Shown here in pieces: positions 61,110-64,000 of a stretch of DNA of 64,000 bases. The stretch is from positions 992,001-1,056,000 of the forward strand of contig NZ_CP018836.1 in NCBI RefSeq assembly GCF_002196515.1, in the 5' to 3' direction. Both the position numbers and the translations under genes were made by a program. This DNA comes from Vibrio gazogenes (GTDB lineage Bacteria; Pseudomonadota; Gammaproteobacteria; Enterobacterales; Vibrionaceae). Numbering within the stretch: position 1 is the first letter of the stretch; every line of letters starts with the position of its first letter. The notes below the pieces were generated by a model, which saw nothing but the letters and a program-made list of their open reading frames with translations, had not been told where the DNA came from and made no database searches.

Positions 61110-61319
61110 ATGTCTTTTAATCTTGCAGAATTGAATGCTGAAGAGAAGAATCGGATCGAGTTGGATAAGCAGGCTGCCTTTTTAGTCTGGAAACTGAAAC
61201 AGGGAAAGGCAGGGCCTGAAGTCTTCATTCAGCATCAGGAAACGTTGCGAACAACCGATGAACAGACATGCTTTCAACAATCAGTGGATAAATATAAAAG
61301 GGTCATGGGCGTGATGTAA
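61110..61319 (+). CDS. DUF3283-family small protein
   Basis: The ATG at 61110 (69 aa, MSFNLAELNAEEKNRIELDK) is chosen because GGGTGA precedes it and the 17 residues of the longer frame look unlike protein of this family. The protein is helical, with LVWKLKQGKAGPEVF in the middle, and fits the DUF3283 family found next to chromosomal genes in Vibrio. Function unknown. It lies 86 bp upstream of the YeeN-type gene on the same strand. Confidence 0.8.
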   Translation: MSFNLAELNAEEKNRIELDKQAAFLVWKLKQGKAGPEVFIQHQETLRTTDEQTCFQQSVDKYKRVMGVM

Positions 61320-61405
61320 GCCGCTCCCTGAACTGGCAGAAATTGAAATGGTTCTGTGTTTTTTCTACAATCCGTCGCGTTCAATTAATGAGAGAGAATA
61401 TCCCG

Positions 61406-62125
61406 ATGGGAAGAAGTTTTGAAGTGCGTAAAGCTTCCATGGCGAAGACTCAAGGCGCAAAGATTAAAGTTTATTCCAAATACGGCAAAGAGATTTATGT
61501 GTGTGCAAAAAATGGGGGGGCCGATCCGGAAACCAACCTTTCTTTGCGACACTTGATCACTAAAGCGAAAAAAGATCAGGTTCCCGGACATGTGATCGAC
61601 AAAGCGCTGGATAAAGCCTCGGGAGGATCAGGTGAAGATTACCAGCCAGCTCGTTATGAAGGGTTTGGTCCCGGTGGTGTGAGTGTGATTGTCGACTGTC
61701 TAACGGATAACGGCAACCGAACTTATCAGGATGTCCGGCAATGCTTTGTGAAGACGGGGGCAAAAATTGGCAGCCCTGGGACTGTGGCGCATATGTTCGA
61801 TCATCAAGCGGTATTCCAGTTTCAGGGAGATGATGAAGAAGCGGTTTTAGAAGCATTAGTCATGGCTGATGTTGATGTGACTGATATTGAACTGGAAGAT
61901 GGTGTGATGACCGTATTTGCACCCCATACAGAATTCTTCAAAGCAAAGACTGCGTTGACCGAAGCTTTCCCTGATGTCACGTTGGATGTGGAAGAGATTA
62001 CATTCGTGCCACAAAACCGGACTGAAATTGCCGGAGAAGATGCTGAGAAATTTCAGAAGTTTCTTGATCTGTTGGATGACAGTGATGACGTACAACAGGT
62101 TTATCATAATGCGGAGATTGAGTAG
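61406..62125 (+). CDS. YebC/PmpR-family protein, YeeN-type
   Basis: The ATG at 61406 (239 aa, MGRSFEVRKASMAKTQGAK) begins as E. coli YeeN does. It differs from canonical YebC, which starts MAGHSKWAN. It keeps the family core PGHVIDKALDKASGG, YEGFGPGGVSVIVDCLTDN and GSPGTVAHMFDHQAVF. YebC relatives are linked either to transcription control or, in recent work, to easing ribosome stalling at proline runs. Which applies to the YeeN branch is not settled. GAGAG precedes the ATG. The long upstream frame is not used because it lacks a start signal. Confidence 0.9.
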   Translation: MGRSFEVRKASMAKTQGAKIKVYSKYGKEIYVCAKNGGADPETNLSLRHLITKAKKDQVPGHVIDKALDKASGGSGEDYQPARYEGFGPGGVSVIVDCLTDNGNRTYQDVRQCFVKTGAKIGSPGTVAHMFDHQAVFQFQGDDEEAVLEALVMADVDVTDIELEDGVMTVFAPHTEFFKAKTALTEAFPDVTLDVEEITFVPQNRTEIAGEDAEKFQKFLDLLDDSDDVQQVYHNAEIE

Positions 62126-62157
62126 ACGCTCATTCTTTTCATGACAAAATGGATTGC

Positions 62158-62192
62158 AAAACGCCCCTTGGTATAACACGGGGCGTTTTTTT
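62158..62192 (+). terminator. Terminator after the YeeN-type gene
   Basis: AAAACGCCCC, a 12-base loop, GGGGCGTTTTTTT. Stem of seven GC-rich pairs extended by A:T pairs, T-run on the plus strand. Confidence 0.93.
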
Positions 62193-62709
62193 ATGTCTTT
62201 CGGATCCGATTGGTATCACAAATCATGATTTTTCATGTACTCATTATTCATCTGTTTATAAAAGAAATTGCAGTACATTCCGTGATAGGAGTCATAAATT
62301 ATAACGAAAAAAAAAACCGATGCTGGGAATGTCTGGCAGAAAGTGAAATCTGTTCTAAAAAGTATATAGATAACAATAAATTATATCTTTGATTTCGTAG
62401 ATGTGGCGGATCCACTTTTTCTGAACGTCAGATTTGCGTAACTTAAGATTGCACTTTAATATAGTGCCCCTCGACGTATTGTTACTATGATGTGTCGGAT
62501 GTAGCAAAGTGTTCTTTCTTGTAACAAATATATTTGTCTTCTCGATAAGCTGGATGTGAAATGTCACAATTTCGTAGAGTTGAATGGATTTGTATCAGGT
62601 AAGGATAATTTGTTGCAGATTCAAATACTCTTATTAAAAACAACCGCGGAGTCTTGATAAAGAAGTGTCGGTTATCAGGGTCTCTGCCAAAAAGAGAAAG
62701 TACAAGTAA
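62193..62709. other. Promoter region upstream of the cyo operon
   Basis: About 515 bp, AT-rich, no credible gene. No operator is recognised; a short frame at 62210-62392 has no ribosome-binding site or family features. Confidence 0.55.
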
Positions 62710-63651
62710 ATGGAAGCCTCACGATATAAAAGCATCATATCGAGACTCGGACTGTTACTCACAGTGCTGATGCTCTCAGGGTGTAAGTTTGCGCTACTTG
62801 ATCCCAAAGGAGAGGTGGGTATTCAGGTAAAAGAGTTGATCCTTACAGCTCTGCTCCTGATGTTGATCGTTGTTATCCCTGTGATACTGATGACGATCTA
62901 CTTCTCATATAAATATCGATCAAGTAATTCGAACGCAGAGTACACACCAGAATGGTCCCATTCAACAAAGATTGAGTTTGTTGTTTGGACGATCCCAATC
63001 ATTATTATCGTCATTTTGGCGACAATCACTTGGCGTTCAACACACCATCTTGAGCCTTCTAGGCCTTTAGCAAGTGATGTGAAGCCGATGACAATTGAAG
63101 TGGTGTCGCTTGACTGGAAATGGCTGTTCATTTATCCGGAACAGAAAATTGCAACGGTGAATTATGTTGCATTTCCAAAAGATGTTCCGGTGAAGTTCAA
63201 GCTGACTTCAGACAACATCATGAACTCTTTCTTTATCCCGAGATTGGGCAGCCAACTCTATGCGATGCCCGGTATGGTGACTCGTCTGCATTTAATTGCC
63301 AATCATGCTGGGGATTACAAAGGTATTGCTGCAAGCTTTAGTGGTGACGGATTCTCACATATGAAATTCACTGCGACGGCAACACCGGATATGGCCAGCT
63401 TTGAACAATGGGTTGAGAAAGTGAAGTCTTCTGAACAGCAGATTCATGATTTCGCTGATTATCGTGCCTTAGCGAAGCCAAGCATCGATGTGCCTGTCAC
63501 TTATTATTCTCATATTCCAGATGGCCTGTTCAACGATGTGGTAACCCAGTTCCCTGGTAGTATGAATATGCATATGGGAGATGGACTGGATATGGATATG
63601 GATATGGATAAACCAATGGGTCATCATTCGATGGCTGAGCATGAAGGGTGA
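62710..63651 (+). CDS. cyoA: Cytochrome o ubiquinol oxidase subunit II
   Basis: The 313-aa membrane lipoprotein has lipobox LMLSGCKF with lipidated Cys at ~25. Two transmembrane helices follow (~43-68 and ~88-107). A periplasmic cupredoxin-like domain contains SLDWKWLFIYPEQKIATVN and AMPGMVTRLHLIANHAG. The CuA ligands of cytochrome c oxidases are absent, as expected for a quinol oxidase. Unusually, the C-terminus (residues ~284-313) is Met/His-rich (NMHMGDGLDMDMDMDKPMG then HHSMAEHEG), as if able to bind copper. It starts the cyo operon; cyoB begins 8 bases after its stop. Confidence 0.94.
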   Translation: MEASRYKSIISRLGLLLTVLMLSGCKFALLDPKGEVGIQVKELILTALLLMLIVVIPVILMTIYFSYKYRSSNSNAEYTPEWSHSTKIEFVVWTIPIIIIVILATITWRSTHHLEPSRPLASDVKPMTIEVVSLDWKWLFIYPEQKIATVNYVAFPKDVPVKFKLTSDNIMNSFFIPRLGSQLYAMPGMVTRLHLIANHAGDYKGIAASFSGDGFSHMKFTATATPDMASFEQWVEKVKSSEQQIHDFADYRALAKPSIDVPVTYYSHIPDGLFNDVVTQFPGSMNMHMGDGLDMDMDMDKPMGHHSMAEHEG

Positions 63652-63658
63652 TGAGATT

Positions 63659-64000
63659 ATGTTTGGAAGATTAACACTGGACTCCATTCCATACCATGAG
63701 CCCATTATCATGATTACCCTATCTGTAATCGCGGTTGTCGGTTTGGCCGTCGTGATTTGGGTAACGCGTCTTGGTAAATGGCAGTATCTATGGAATGAAT
63801 GGTTTACTTCAGTAGACCATAAAAAATTAGGCTTTATGTACATTGCGGTCGCATTTGTCATGCTCATACGTGGCTTTGCCGATGCGGTGATGATGCGAAG
63901 TCAGCAAGCACTTTCTGCTGCTGGTGAAGCCGGATATCTGCCGCCACATCACTATGACCAGATCTTTACTGCTCACGGTGTCATCATGATTTTCTTTGTG
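63659..64000 (+). CDS. cyoB: Cytochrome o ubiquinol oxidase subunit I (5' part)
   Basis: An ATG at 63659 opens a frame that runs off the right edge after 114 codons. It begins MFGRLTLDSIPYHEPIIMIT and contains the family blocks WFTSVDHKKLGFMYIAVAFV and PPHHYDQIFTAHGVIMIFF. The His in FTAHGVIM is a heme ligand of the proton-pumping subunit. It is the catalytic subunit of a bo3-type oxidase reducing O2 with ubiquinol in the inner membrane. GAGA lies just upstream. Only the N-terminal sixth is present. Confidence 0.94.
   Translation, partial: MFGRLTLDSIPYHEPIIMITLSVIAVVGLAVVIWVTRLGKWQYLWNEWFTSVDHKKLGFMYIAVAFVMLIRGFADAVMMRSQQALSAAGEAGYLPPHHYDQIFTAHGVIMIFFV

Noticed and set aside
62210..62567. 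Two short frames upstream of cyoA (62210-62392 plus, 62355-62567 minus)
   Set aside because: AT-rich, overlapping each other on opposite strands, no ribosome-binding site or family features.
1..64000. CRISPR array, tRNA or rRNA genes, prophage
   Set aside because: Looked for and not seen. The only regular short repeats are the origin iterons and the left-hand intergenic repeats, and neither has CRISPR repeat-spacer form.

Overview
The window is a stretch of a Vibrionaceae genome, most likely Vibrio, lying at the replication origin of the secondary chromosome (chromosome II). The deciding evidence is at 52-60.5 kb. There is an RctB initiator gene of the expected length, and beside it an origin with six GATC-containing iterons at 22-23 bp spacing plus one perfect DnaA box. 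A parA2-parB2 pair follows, and five sites match the chromosome II centromere consensus (nTTTACAnTGTAAAn). The species cannot be named from sequence alone. The xylan-degrading genes at the left make it a plant-polysaccharide-associated Vibrio rather than a typical V. cholerae.

Layout. 0-0.7 kb: 5' part of a gene leaving the left edge, possibly a pyocin/T6SS-type effector. 0.8-1.9 kb: a duplicated block of intergenic repeats with two hairpin families. 2-6.6 kb: a xylanolytic pair, a CE6-like acetylesterase with a CBM60 and a five-module GH43/GH62 arabinofuranosidase-type enzyme. 6.6-11.5 kb: metabolic single genes (GNAT, D-2-hydroxyacid dehydrogenase, Asp/Glu racemase, YbaK-like deacylase, methyltransferase) and two gene relics (phosphotransferase, IS3 transposase). 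11.5-23 kb: YgiD dioxygenase with a divergent LysR regulator, ribB under an FMN riboswitch, a chemoreceptor, a carboxylesterase, a slyA-EmrA-DUF2955 efflux operon with SlyA-type operators, and a phospho-beta-glucosidase behind a BglG-type antiterminator leader. 23.7-28 kb: second chemoreceptor, lipoprotein, DoxX, and divergent hdfR-maoP. 28.7-32.4 kb: mannitol operon mtlADR with CRP-like sites. 33-39.7 kb: proline operon putR-putA-(split PutA C-terminal domain)-putP. 40-43.3 kb: two paralogous exported coiled-coil/PEGA proteins, the second fused to a formylglycine-generating-enzyme-like (FGE-sulfatase/SUMF1) domain. 43.4-52.2 kb: pdxH, the lapC-lapG-lapD-lapB surface-adhesin export and c-di-GMP control operon, and a FapA/DUF342 protein. 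52.3-60.4 kb: tmcA, parB2, parA2, oriCII, rctB. 60.7-64 kb: small DUF genes, a YeeN-type YebC protein, and the start of a cyo cytochrome o oxidase operon leaving the right edge.

How it works together. The par and rctB block is the replication and segregation core. ParB2 sites are spread over about 35 kb of its left flank, one of them inside the 3' end of tmcA. The lap genes form a complete inner-membrane export and proteolytic-control module, but neither a large adhesin nor an outer-membrane LapE/TolC partner is in the window. Several sugar loci (xylan, beta-glucoside, mannitol) and proline catabolism carry their own local control elements.

Most interesting points: the orphan BglG-type RNA antiterminator/terminator at 23.35-23.43 kb; the origin and parS2 map; RctB-like motifs outside the iteron array (39.95 kb, framed by an inverted repeat, and 60.52 kb); the split PutA; the exported PEGA/FGE-like paralogue pair; and the GH43-CBM-GH62 enzyme. 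All family calls come from reading the sequence, with no database search.
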